Shown here one piece after another: positions 16,730 through 24,918 of a stretch of DNA of 25,181 nt. Numbering within the stretch: position 1 is the first letter of the stretch; each line of letters starts with the position of its first letter. The notes beneath the pieces were generated by a model. That model was given only the letters and a program-made list of their open reading frames with translations, was not told the origin of the DNA and did no database searches. Both the position numbers and the translations under genes were made by a program. The stretch spans positions 1-25,181 of the forward strand of contig JAEZCV010000040.1 of NCBI GenBank assembly GCA_023429985.1. The letters run 5' to 3'. Source of the DNA: Bacteroidota bacterium. Its GTDB lineage: Bacteria; Bacteroidota; Bacteroidia; Chitinophagales; Chitinophagaceae.

Positions 16730-18150
16730 CTAAACTTCAACGACCTATACAACTGAATATAATCCTTTGCCGATGCATCCCATGAATTGTCGAGGTGCAT
16801 CATATAAGATCGCATCCAGTTATAAAGGTCTTTTTTATTATGGTAAAGATCAATGGCACGGCCCACCGAGTAAGTAATGTCATTTACATCAGCATGATTA
16901 AAACGAATACCATAACCCTGCCAGTCACCAAAATCTTTTACAGTATCTTTTAATCCTCCTGTACTTCTCACCATGGGAACGGTTCCGTATCTTAATGCAT
17001 ACATCTGGTTCAGTCCACATGGTTCCACCCTGCTGGGCATTAATAAAAAATCTGCGCCAGCATAAATCTGGTGACTTAAACTTTCATTATATCCAATATA
17101 AGTATTTACATAACCACCAAACTGGTGCTTTACTTCTTCAATCCTGTTCTCTACCTCCAATTCTCCTGAACCTAAAACCAGGAAGTTTGCATTTCCATGG
17201 TGCTGGTAAATTGAATTGCGTATAGCATCTGGTAAAATATCTGCAGCTTTTTCTCCCACCAGCCTTCCAATAAATGCAATAAGCGGTTTTTCGGGGTCCA
17301 GACCAAACTGCCCGGCCAGTTCTTTTTTATTTTTTCTTTTTCCTTCTTTCACAAAATGATCATCATAATTTTTAGCGATCATGCTGTCTTTTGAAGGATC
17401 CCATACATCAGCATCAATACCATTTAAAATTCCAACACTTTTACCGGTTTCATACTGCATAAGATTTTCAATTCCATTTGCAGATTGTTTCAATTCATCA
17501 AGGTAAGATGGACTTACGGTTGTTACTTTCCATGCACATTTTATGGCACAGGCAAGCGGATTGATGTTATTTGCCCAGTCAAGCAATCCCCATTTATAGG
17601 TATCGTAAGGGGGAAGCAAATAATATTTATCCCATCCAAACTGTCCCTGGTATTGTGCATTGTGAATGGTAAACACTGTGGGCACAGATGCCAGGTGTTT
17701 AAATGCAAAAGCATGTTTAATAAAAAAAGGAACCAATCCTGTATGATGATCATGACAGTGAATAATATCCGGCTTATGCAACCAGCTGCCAATCCAGTCA
17801 CAAACTGCTATTTGAAAAGCAAGAAACCTTTCTGTATCATCGTCATAGCCATAGATCTTTTCGCGATCGAGCAAACCGTTTATATCAACAAGGTAAAGAT
17901 CAAATCCAAGCTTATTGGTTTTCTCCTTTATTACAGCATATTTAAAAAAATGCTGACCTAACTGTTGGTTTCCTTCGTGCACCAGCTCCCATTCGCTGTT
18001 ATACAGGAATTTTGTTCGGTACATGGGCATCACCACTTTCGACTGCTCGCCTTGTTCTACCTGGTATTTTGGTAAGGCCCCAACAACATCTCCCAATCCA
18101 CCCGCCTTGGCCATAGGGTAACACTCTGCCGAAACATGAATTATTTCCAT
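16723..18150 (-). CDS. glgA: Glycogen synthase (ADP-glucose type)
   Basis: GT5-family GT-B glycosyltransferase that extends alpha-1,4 glucan from ADP-glucose. The N-terminal domain carries the ADP-glucose-binding motif KAGGLGDVVGALPK at about residues 15-28, and IIHCHDHHTGLVPFF follows. The C-terminal domain has FIGRLVGEKAADIL and the catalytic segment SRVEPCGLNQMYALRYG near 370, then RSTGGLKDTV. The 475 residues match the family. It starts with ATG and lies 10 bp after the stop of the FucP-type permease, so the two are likely cotranscribed. The final codons, Arg-Trp-stop, are AGG TGG TGA. The Trp and stop lie in a heptamer repeat array, so the extreme C-terminus may have been set by repeat expansion. 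Confidence 0.97.
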   Translation of the reverse strand: MEIIHVSAECYPMAKAGGLGDVVGALPKYQVEQGEQSKVVMPMYRTKFLYNSEWELVHEGNQQLGQHFFKYAVIKEKTNKLGFDLYLVDINGLLDREKIYGYDDDTERFLAFQIAVCDWIGSWLHKPDIIHCHDHHTGLVPFFIKHAFAFKHLASVPTVFTIHNAQYQGQFGWDKYYLLPPYDTYKWGLLDWANNINPLACAIKCAWKVTTVSPSYLDELKQSANGIENLMQYETGKSVGILNGIDADVWDPSKDSMIAKNYDDHFVKEGKRKNKKELAGQFGLDPEKPLIAFIGRLVGEKAADILPDAIRNSIYQHHGNANFLVLGSGELEVENRIEEVKHQFGGYVNTYIGYNESLSHQIYAGADFLLMPSRVEPCGLNQMYALRYGTVPMVRSTGGLKDTVKDFGDWQGYGIRFNHADVNDITYSVGRAIDLYHNKKDLYNWMRSYMMHLDNSWDASAKDYIQLYRSLKFRW

Positions 18151-18160
18151 AGTTTTCTCT

Positions 18161-19453
18161 TTATGGCACCACTACCGGAACGCGCCTGATCCCTGCCCTG
18201 TATCCATTCAATGCATAGTAAAGAATATAAAGATAACAAGGTATCATTACCAGGTATCCTGTTTGTAAAGAGCCCATCCATTCGGCTATCTTTCCATATA
18301 ATGGTGGTATAACAGCTCCTCCAATAATGCCCATAACAAGTAATGCAGCTCCAATTTTAGTAAATCTTCCCAGGCCATTAATTGCAAGAGGCCAGATGGC
18401 AGGCCAGATCATGGCATTGGAAAAACCAAGTAAAGCAAAGCTTACTATAGCTACAGTGCCCGTGGTGAACACCGTCATCAATACAAGTATCATGCTTAAA
18501 AGACTACTAACAATGAGGGCTAAACGCTGAGATATGTATTTTGGAATAATAATAATTCCTAAAACATAGCCTATTAACAGGCCGTATCCTGTATAGGAAG
18601 GAAATTTACGGGCTTCATCCAATGGATATCCCAGGGTTTCACCAAGGCTGGTGAAAGTATCATAGCTCACTACTTCCACACCAACATAAAAGAAAATCCC
18701 CAGGGCTCCCAGCAAAAGATGGGGAAATTGTGTAATACTCGTTTTTCCTTTCGACAATGAATTATCTTCTTCCTCTTCTTCCCTTATCTCGGGGAGATTT
18801 ATAAAATAAATAATTATTGCCAGAATAGTTAACACAGCAGCTATGGCAATGTATGGATTAACTACGCGCAGTGCCAGGGCATCCAGTTCTGCAACCCTTT
18901 CAGCGGCGTTCAAAGTAGCAAGCCTGGCTGTAAATTCATCAGCATTGCTTAAAACAATTCCTCCCAAAATAAATACTGCAAGTATGCCTGCGATCTTATT
19001 GCAAATTCCCATGATGCTGATCCTTTGGGCGGCACTTTCAATTGGGCCCAAAACAGTAACATAAGGATTGGAAGCCGTTTGCAGCAAGGCCAGTCCCGTA
19101 CCAATAACAAATAATCCGGTTAAAAATAAAGGATAGCTTCTGCTATAAGCCGCAGGAACAAATAAAATGGCTCCCAGTGCCATGACAAACAATCCTAATG
19201 ACATTCCTTTTTTAAATCCTGTTTTACTAAGGATATAGGATGAAGGGATTGCCATAAAGAAATAGGCCGCAAAAAATGCTGTAGCCACAAGGAATGATTG
19301 TGAAACCGTAAGTTCACAGGCAATCCTGAGATATGGGATCAGCTGGCTGTTGGCCCATGTAATAAACCCAAAAATGAAAAATAATGAACCGATGATTGTT
19401 ATGGAAAGAAAGTATCCGCTTCGCTGCGGTGCGGTACCTGATGAAACACTCAT
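18161..19453 (-). CDS. FucP-type MFS hexose permease (glucose/galactose transporter-like)
   Basis: A 12-helix proton-coupled sugar symporter of 430 residues. It has features of the FucP/GluP branch: FFIFGFITWANSQLIPYLR in helix 1, GTGLALLQTASNPYVTVLGP around helix 4, and FSNAMIWPAIWPLAINGLG in the C-terminal half. Members of this branch in Bacteroidota import glucose, galactose, N-acetylglucosamine or fucose. Position next to glgA and divergent from a ROK kinase makes glucose the likely substrate, but this is inferred from context. It starts with ATG at 19453 and is first in the series permease-glgA. The 131-bp AT-rich divergent gap must hold the promoters of both this gene and the kinase; I could not pick a convincing site. 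Confidence 0.9.
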   Translation of the reverse strand: MSVSSGTAPQRSGYFLSITIIGSLFFIFGFITWANSQLIPYLRIACELTVSQSFLVATAFFAAYFFMAIPSSYILSKTGFKKGMSLGLFVMALGAILFVPAAYSRSYPLFLTGLFVIGTGLALLQTASNPYVTVLGPIESAAQRISIMGICNKIAGILAVFILGGIVLSNADEFTARLATLNAAERVAELDALALRVVNPYIAIAAVLTILAIIIYFINLPEIREEEEEDNSLSKGKTSITQFPHLLLGALGIFFYVGVEVVSYDTFTSLGETLGYPLDEARKFPSYTGYGLLIGYVLGIIIIPKYISQRLALIVSSLLSMILVLMTVFTTGTVAIVSFALLGFSNAMIWPAIWPLAINGLGRFTKIGAALLVMGIIGGAVIPPLYGKIAEWMGSLQTGYLVMIPCYLYILYYALNGYRAGIRRVPVVVP

Positions 19454-19584
19454 ATTCTATTTTTGGACTAACCTAAGTACATTTTTTCATTTATAGTTAT
19501 GTGAATCAATTTTTTTAAATAATTCTCTTTATTCCTTTCAACAAAAAGATTGAATTATTTTTATTTTTTCATTTAAGCAATACA

Positions 19585-20556
19585 ATGACAGAAAAACTGG
19601 AAACGCTGGCAATTGGCATAGACATCGGTGGTACAAATACCAAGTATGGTATTGTTAACCATCGTGGCGAAATACTGGAAAAGGGAGAATTAAAAACGGA
19701 AGCCTATCCTGTTTTTGAAAATTTTGTTGATGCGTTGTATCAAACGCTTACTCCAATTATTAAAAAATTTGCAACCACTGGCCGGGTGAAAGGGATAGGC
19801 ATAGGTGCGCCTAACGGTAATTATTATTCGGGAACCATAGAGTACGCACCTAACCTGCACTGGAAGGGAATTGTTCCTATTGCCGACATGGTGCGTAAAA
19901 AATTTATGTTACCTGCATCTCTTACCAATGATGCCAATGCAGCTGCGGTGGGTGAAATGATGTATGGTGCGGCTCGCGGCATGAAAGATTTTATCATGAT
20001 CACACTGGGAACAGGCGTGGGCAGTGGTATTGTGGCAAATGGTTCTGTAATTTATGGTCATGATGGGTTTGCGGGAGAACTGGGACATACCATCATTCGG
20101 CCAGGGGGAAGAAAACACTGGTCTACCAACCTCCTGGGTTCCCTTGAATCTTATTGTTCAGCAACGGGTATCGTTATCACAGCAAAAGAAATGCTGAAAG
20201 CATCCAAAGAAGATTGTTTATTGAGAAAATATGATATTGAATTCCTGGATTCAAAAACAGTATATGATTGTGCTATGCAGGGCGATGCATTAGCACTGGA
20301 AACCTACCGTTTCACCGGGCAAATTTTGGGTGAGGCCCTGGCAAATTTCATCATGTTCTCATCCCCGGAAGCTATTATATTATTTGGCGGTGTTATTAAA
20401 GCCGGCGACCTCATTTTAAAGCCCGCAAGGGAACATATGGAAAAAAATGTTCTTCCTATTTACCGCAACAAGGTGAAACTTATTTTCAGCGAACTGGCAG
20501 AAGCAGATGCTGCCATACTGGGAGCCAGCGCACTTGTTTGGGAAATGCGTGATTAG
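19585..20556 (+). CDS. ROK family sugar kinase, probable glucokinase
   Basis: A cytoplasmic kinase of 323 residues that likely phosphorylates glucose to glucose-6-phosphate. The ATP phosphate loop IGIDIGGTNTKYGI lies at about 8-21. The catalytic Asp is in LTNDANAAAVGE near 113, the second phosphate loop is MITLGTGVGSGIV, and the sugar-binding GELGH ends with His168. The normal ROK zinc motif CxCGxxGCxE after that His is absent: the corresponding segment reads GRKHWSTNLLGSLESYCS, retaining LES but none of the three zinc cysteines. All other ROK residues look intact, so it is probably active without zinc. It is divergent from the hexose permease, which supports a glucose role. Its stop overlaps the convergent nitrilase gene's stop by 4 bp. 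Confidence 0.9.
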   Translation: MTEKLETLAIGIDIGGTNTKYGIVNHRGEILEKGELKTEAYPVFENFVDALYQTLTPIIKKFATTGRVKGIGIGAPNGNYYSGTIEYAPNLHWKGIVPIADMVRKKFMLPASLTNDANAAAVGEMMYGAARGMKDFIMITLGTGVGSGIVANGSVIYGHDGFAGELGHTIIRPGGRKHWSTNLLGSLESYCSATGIVITAKEMLKASKEDCLLRKYDIEFLDSKTVYDCAMQGDALALETYRFTGQILGEALANFIMFSSPEAIILFGGVIKAGDLILKPAREHMEKNVLPIYRNKVKLIFSELAEADAAILGASALVWEMRD

Positions 20557-22079
20557 GATTTATCCTTACGGTGACAAATCACTTCAAACAGATCCTTTCT
20601 CCGGTCGGTTAAATTTTTTACGCTTCCAAAACTATGCAGGTCATCGAGAAGTGTAAGATCAACGTCAACAACGAGTATCATTTCCGTATTGGCGGTTGAT
20701 TCTCCTTTTATACCATTACTGGGAAAGGCAAAATCACATGGTGTAAATACGGCCGATTGTGCGTATTGAATATCCATGTTCTTTACTCTGGGCAGGTTTC
20801 CCACACTTCCTGCAATGGCAACAAAACATTCGTTTTCGATGGCCCTTGCCTGTGAGCAATGTCTTACACGCGAATAGGCTGTTTGGGTATCTGTAAGAAA
20901 AGGAACAAATAAAATTTTCATTCCTTCATCGGCAAGCACGCGGGAGAGTTCGGGGAATTCAACATCATAACAAATCAGAATTCCGATTTTACCACAATCG
21001 GTTTCGTAGGTTCTTAATGTGTCGCCTCCTTTAAGTCCCCAGGCCTTTGATTCATCGGGTGTAACATGCAATTTTTCATAACGGTCGATCATGCCGTTCC
21101 TATGACATAAAAATCCAACATTCAATAAATGGTTGTCAACATTCTCGGGCATACTGCCCGTAATGATATTAATGTTGTACTTGATAGATAGTTCCGAAAA
21201 AAATTGCGTGAGATCTTTTGTATAATCGCTGAGTTTACGAATTGCTTCCAGTTCGCTCAATTCATTTTCATCTGCCATCAGGGGAGCATGAAACAGTTCG
21301 GGGAACAAGGCAAAATCGGCTTTGTATGCTGCAAGCGCATCAATGAAATATTCTATCTGCTGTTTTAGATCTTCAAATGAAGAAAATATGCGCATCTGCC
21401 ATTGTACCAGTCCCAGGCGAACATATTGTTTATTGGCGCCAAGCTGCCTGCCACCCTTCTGGTAGTAAATATTGTCCCAGCGCATGAGCACCGCGAATTC
21501 TCCAGATTCCTGGTCGCCGGGCATATAACCTTTCATTACTTTGGTAACATGAAAATCGTTGGAGAGCTGGAAGGTTAAAGTTGGATCGTGAATTTCTCTT
21601 CCCTTTACTTTCTGAATATATTCCTTTGGAGAAAGAAGATTCTTGTATTCATGGTAACCAGGTATTCTGCCACCAAAAACTATGGATTCCAGGTTCATAT
21701 TTTCACACAATTCCTTCCTTGCATCGTACAACCTTCTGCCCAGTCTTTTTCCCCTGTAATCCGAACGAATAAAAACTTCAATACCATAAAGTGTATCTCC
21801 TTTCGGATCATGTGTACTAAAAGTATAGCTGCCTGTTATCTCTTTAAAATTATGGTTGATCTCAAATTTATCCAGGTCAACTATTATAGATAATGCACAG
21901 CCCACAACAACATCATTCACGGTGATGGCAATCTGGCCTTCCGGGAAAAGTTCAAGCAATTTCTGAATCTGTTCTTCTTTCCAGTATGCTCCCCACCTAC
22001 CATAAGCTTCCAGCATGGCTTCCTTTAACTGCTGGTAATCGCTCAATGTTAAATGCCTGATCTTGATAATGTCCGTCAT
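20553..22079 (-). CDS. GNAT acetyltransferase-nitrilase (carbon-nitrogen hydrolase) fusion
   Basis: A 508-residue two-domain protein. The N-terminal GNAT domain (about 1-215) has the acetyl-CoA loop RSDYRGKRLGRRLYDAR near 108-124. The C-terminal nitrilase-superfamily domain (about 225-500) has the full triad: Glu in ALFPELFHAP near 261, Lys in YEKLHVT near 336 and Cys in ILICYDVEFPE near 368. Nitrilase-superfamily branches with an N-terminal RimI-like domain are known, and this one looks complete. The substrate is unknown; an amide hydrolysed and then acetylated, or the reverse, is speculation. It is probably last in a minus-strand series with the phosphodiester glycosidase-like gene 52 bp upstream. 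It converges on the ROK kinase with a 4-bp overlap. Confidence 0.92.
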   Translation of the reverse strand: MTDIIKIRHLTLSDYQQLKEAMLEAYGRWGAYWKEEQIQKLLELFPEGQIAITVNDVVVGCALSIIVDLDKFEINHNFKEITGSYTFSTHDPKGDTLYGIEVFIRSDYRGKRLGRRLYDARKELCENMNLESIVFGGRIPGYHEYKNLLSPKEYIQKVKGREIHDPTLTFQLSNDFHVTKVMKGYMPGDQESGEFAVLMRWDNIYYQKGGRQLGANKQYVRLGLVQWQMRIFSSFEDLKQQIEYFIDALAAYKADFALFPELFHAPLMADENELSELEAIRKLSDYTKDLTQFFSELSIKYNINIITGSMPENVDNHLLNVGFLCHRNGMIDRYEKLHVTPDESKAWGLKGGDTLRTYETDCGKIGILICYDVEFPELSRVLADEGMKILFVPFLTDTQTAYSRVRHCSQARAIENECFVAIAGSVGNLPRVKNMDIQYAQSAVFTPCDFAFPSNGIKGESTANTEMILVVDVDLTLLDDLHSFGSVKNLTDRRKDLFEVICHRKDKS

Positions 22080-22131
22080 GATCTTATTTATAAAAAAATT
22101 ATACCTGATGGTTCCGATTGTTTATCGAACT

Positions 22132-23055
22132 TTATTTAGTCCTGATCATAAACACTGCGGGTACTGGTCTTTGACCGTTTTTATCTGAAGGCGTTATGGT
22201 TTCTTTTCCATTTACAAGAAGACAACTGCTCCCCCCGCCATCCAGATTTATGGCTTCTACACATCCCAGTTCAAGCATTATTTTTGCGAGTTGTAAAAGA
22301 TCAACCCCTTTTGAAACTGTTGTTCTTCCTTCTACCGCAAGTATTATTAATTTTCCATCACGGGTGTATCCCATCGCGGTACGGGGATGTTTATCGCTGA
22401 TGGCTTTTCCGGCAAATTTTCTCTCCTCGTTATTGGTAATTTTTAAAGAGCCGTTCTGAACAAGCACCGGGCCTCCACCGATTGCCGTTTCCATTTTCCA
22501 TTCTGAAAAATTGTTGATTAGAACCTTGTTGTTCTTTACTTGTTTCCTTCCTGCTGCAGGCTCCTGATTTGCAAAAACTTTTCCTTCAATACTATCTGTT
22601 ACAACCCATGCTACATCAGCATTTCGGTTTTCTGAAATACCAATTGCACTGGAATATATCAACTGACTAACAGAATCAGCTCCCATTTTTCTTTGAATGG
22701 GAGGATTATAATTTAATATCGCACCATTATTGATAACCAGGTTAAGATTACGATTGGTTTGAAATGAAAAAAAAGTTCCATTCACCACAACTAAAGGCTC
22801 ACTATTGCGATTGTAAAAACCTTCCGGTGTTAATCGCCTGTTTAAAGTAGTGTCGGTAAAGAAATGCAGATCTTTATCCTGAAGAGGAGCAATAACATAA
22901 AATGCGCGCAAAGGAAATGAATCCAGAACCTGTTCGGTCGCATATACATGAACGTTAGGAGAAAGTTTTCCAAATGCACTGTCGGCATTTTTCCACACTA
23001 CCTGCGCCAATACAGATGAAGAAAAAAATACACTCAGCAGAAAGAACCAGCGCAT
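22132..23055 (-). CDS. Exported phosphodiester glycosidase (NAGPA-like) family protein
   Basis: A 307-residue protein with a signal peptide (1-17, MRWFFLLSVFFSSSVLA). The rest matches the phosphodiester glycosidase domain related to mammalian uncovering enzyme. Visible motifs are VVNGTFFSF near 90, the AIGGGPVLVQNG segment, HPRTAMGYTRDGKLIILAVEGRT, and EAINLDGGGSSCLLVNG near 268-284, with Asp and glycines typical of the active site. Such enzymes cleave sugar-1-phosphodiesters; some bacterial members act on glycan phosphodiesters of envelope polymers, but no substrate can be given here. It starts 1 bp after the lipA stop, so cotranscription with lipA is likely although no functional link is evident. 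Confidence 0.87.
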   Translation of the reverse strand: MRWFFLLSVFFSSSVLAQVVWKNADSAFGKLSPNVHVYATEQVLDSFPLRAFYVIAPLQDKDLHFFTDTTLNRRLTPEGFYNRNSEPLVVVNGTFFSFQTNRNLNLVINNGAILNYNPPIQRKMGADSVSQLIYSSAIGISENRNADVAWVVTDSIEGKVFANQEPAAGRKQVKNNKVLINNFSEWKMETAIGGGPVLVQNGSLKITNNEERKFAGKAISDKHPRTAMGYTRDGKLIILAVEGRTTVSKGVDLLQLAKIMLELGCVEAINLDGGGSSCLLVNGKETITPSDKNGQRPVPAVFMIRTK

Positions 23056-23056
23056 G

Positions 23057-23977
23057 TCAGGAGATTAAGGATTCTTTTTCCTTCATCCATGCATTTCTTC
23101 CATAACCGGGAATCACATGCTTTTCACTGTGGTAAGAAGATCTTACCAGCGGACCGCTTTCAACATAGTCCAGTCCTGCGGCATAACCAATTTCGCGGTA
23201 AGCTGCAAATTCATCGGGATGAACAAATCGCTGAACGGGTAAATGCTTTTTAGATGGCTGAAGATATTGACCAATAGTAACCACATCGCAACCTGCAGCT
23301 GCCAGGTCTTTTATGGTTTGAATTACTTCTTCGTTGGTTTCACCCAGGCCAAGCATGATACCACTTTTTGTACGCATGCCACCCTGCTTCAGCGTTTTAA
23401 TAACATCCATACTGCGCCAGTACTTAGCCTGTATTCTTACCTGGCGTGTAAGGCGTTCAACAGTTTCAATATTATGAGAAACCACTTCAGGCGCTGCATC
23501 AATAATACGCTGTATATTTTCCTGCTGTCCTTTAAAATCCGGTATCAGCGTTTCCAGCGTGGTTTCGGGGTTTAAAGATTTTACAGCTTTAATGGTATTG
23601 TACCAGATAATTGAGCCACCATCCTTAATTTCATCGCGGTCAACAGAAGTGATCACCGCGTGTTTTACTTTCATCAGGTGAATGGCTTCTGCCACCCGCT
23701 GGGGTTCGTCCCAGTCAATTGCTTCGGGCCGGCCGGTAGCTACCGCACAAAAACCACAACTGCGGGTACAAATATTTCCAAGGATCATGAATGTGGCAGT
23801 GCCGGCGCCCCAGCATTCGCCCATATTAGGACAATTACCACTTTCACAAATTGTATGAAGTTTATGGGTATCAACCAGGCTTCTTACATGCTTATAGCTT
23901 TCGCCTATGGGAAGCTTAACACGAAGCCAGTCGGGTTTGTTTCTTTTGGGAGCACTCACTACGGGAAGTTCATTCAT
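23057..23977 (-). CDS. lipA: Lipoyl synthase
   Basis: Radical-SAM enzyme that inserts two sulfurs into octanoyl-bound lipoyl domains. Both iron-sulfur sites are complete: the auxiliary cluster motif CESGNCPNMGEC near residues 43-54 and the radical-SAM motif CTRSCGFC near 68-75. The C-terminal RSSYHSEK carries the serine that ligates the auxiliary cluster. The ATG at 23977 (306 aa) is preferred, because MNELPVVSAPKRNKPDWLRV matches how LipA of this phylum begins. In-frame ATG 24001 and TTG 24037 would extend it to 314 or 326 aa. No lipB is adjacent. The gene lies between an unknown exported protein upstream and the phosphodiester glycosidase-like gene 1 bp downstream. Confidence 0.97.
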   Translation of the reverse strand: MNELPVVSAPKRNKPDWLRVKLPIGESYKHVRSLVDTHKLHTICESGNCPNMGECWGAGTATFMILGNICTRSCGFCAVATGRPEAIDWDEPQRVAEAIHLMKVKHAVITSVDRDEIKDGGSIIWYNTIKAVKSLNPETTLETLIPDFKGQQENIQRIIDAAPEVVSHNIETVERLTRQVRIQAKYWRSMDVIKTLKQGGMRTKSGIMLGLGETNEEVIQTIKDLAAAGCDVVTIGQYLQPSKKHLPVQRFVHPDEFAAYREIGYAAGLDYVESGPLVRSSYHSEKHVIPGYGRNAWMKEKESLIS

Positions 23978-24061
23978 GCTTGAATAGTTTCTTTCGGCCA
24001 TGGAATATTGCCTGCAAATTTCCTTATTATCTGCCAAACGACGAAATTCCCCTTGATAAGC

Positions 24062-24871
24062 TTATTTACGACGTCCGAATACAAAGGCAATATGGCCCTG
24101 GAAGAACAGGCGCTGGGGACCGGCTGCCAGCTTATCGGTAGAAACAGGAGCCATGATATCGATATCCTTCGCATATCCTTCACCACTGAACCCGATCTCA
24201 ATTGCCTGCACAGATTCGTTGAACCTGCCAAAATCGAAGCGAAGTGCTGTTTTTAGATAAGCTCCCGGCACGGCCCTTAGTTCTTTCCAACCCCTGGTAA
24301 AGCCGGCAGCTGAATTATTGAAATTATGCGTGAGAAAAACCACACTGTCTTCTGGTGTGTATTTAATGGTTTGTTCCTGTCCCGAACTGGCTGTATTGAT
24401 ATAATAAGGTTTTAATAAGCCCATTGAAAATCCACCCTGGGCCAGCGCAATTACTGCAATGCCGTTTTTATTGCCTTTTTGTCCGAAAATATATTGTTGT
24501 CCAAAACCAAGTTTTGCCTGGTAAAAATTATTGGCCTTACCGTATATATAGGGACTGGTAAAAAAGCTGCCGCCGCTTTTTTCTTCTTTGGGATGTTTGA
24601 TCTCGGTGATTTCAATGGAGTATGTATTGGTAAAACGCTTCGAACGGCGCCTTCCTATCTCAAAAAATATTCCATAGCCATTGGTTCGAAGCTGAATGCC
24701 AAATCCGTTTTGCCGGAGGTAGGAAAGATTGCCTTCTTCCTCCATTTTCATCATAGCGTTCAGTCTTTCTTTTTTTTCATTTCTCTTTTTTTCTTTTTCC
24801 GAAATCTCTTCCTGTGCCACCAGGCTGTTTGCAGAAAAAGCAAACAGAAGTATCATTAATAGTTTTCTCAC
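24062..24871 (-). CDS. Exported protein of unknown function, possible beta-barrel
   Basis: I do not recognise the family. The 269-residue product has a signal peptide (1-19, ending SLVAQ) followed by a highly charged Lys/Glu segment (about 20-50) that may be helical. After that come many short strands with alternating hydrophobic residues and glycines (for example GFGIQLRTNGYGIFFEIGRR), ending in HIAFVFGRRK. That pattern fits a small outer-membrane beta-barrel, but this is inference. The start is GTG at 24871, chosen because MRKLLMILLFAF gives a proper basic n-region; ATG at 24856 is the alternative. It is the first gene of the minus-strand series leading to lipA, ending 84 bp before the chosen lipA start. 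Confidence 0.75.
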   Translation of the reverse strand: MRKLLMILLFAFSANSLVAQEEISEKEKKRNEKKERLNAMMKMEEEGNLSYLRQNGFGIQLRTNGYGIFFEIGRRRSKRFTNTYSIEITEIKHPKEEKSGGSFFTSPYIYGKANNFYQAKLGFGQQYIFGQKGNKNGIAVIALAQGGFSMGLLKPYYINTASSGQEQTIKYTPEDSVVFLTHNFNNSAAGFTRGWKELRAVPGAYLKTALRFDFGRFNESVQAIEIGFSGEGYAKDIDIMAPVSTDKLAAGPQRLFFQGHIAFVFGRRK

Positions 24872-24918
24872 TTAGATAGATATGTTAAGTTGTAGAACGT
24901 AAATTTAGGCAAAAAAGT

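Noticed and set aside
17485..17961. 158-codon plus-strand frame opposite glgA.
   Set aside because: Shadow of glgA with no domain pattern and no start signal.
22102..22131. Imperfect hairpin (GTTCCGAT / ATCGAAC) followed by a T-rich run on the plus strand, in the gap between the GNAT-nitrilase and phosphodiester glycosidase-like genes.
   Set aside because: Both flanking genes are on the minus strand, where no T-tract follows the stem, so a terminator role is not supported.
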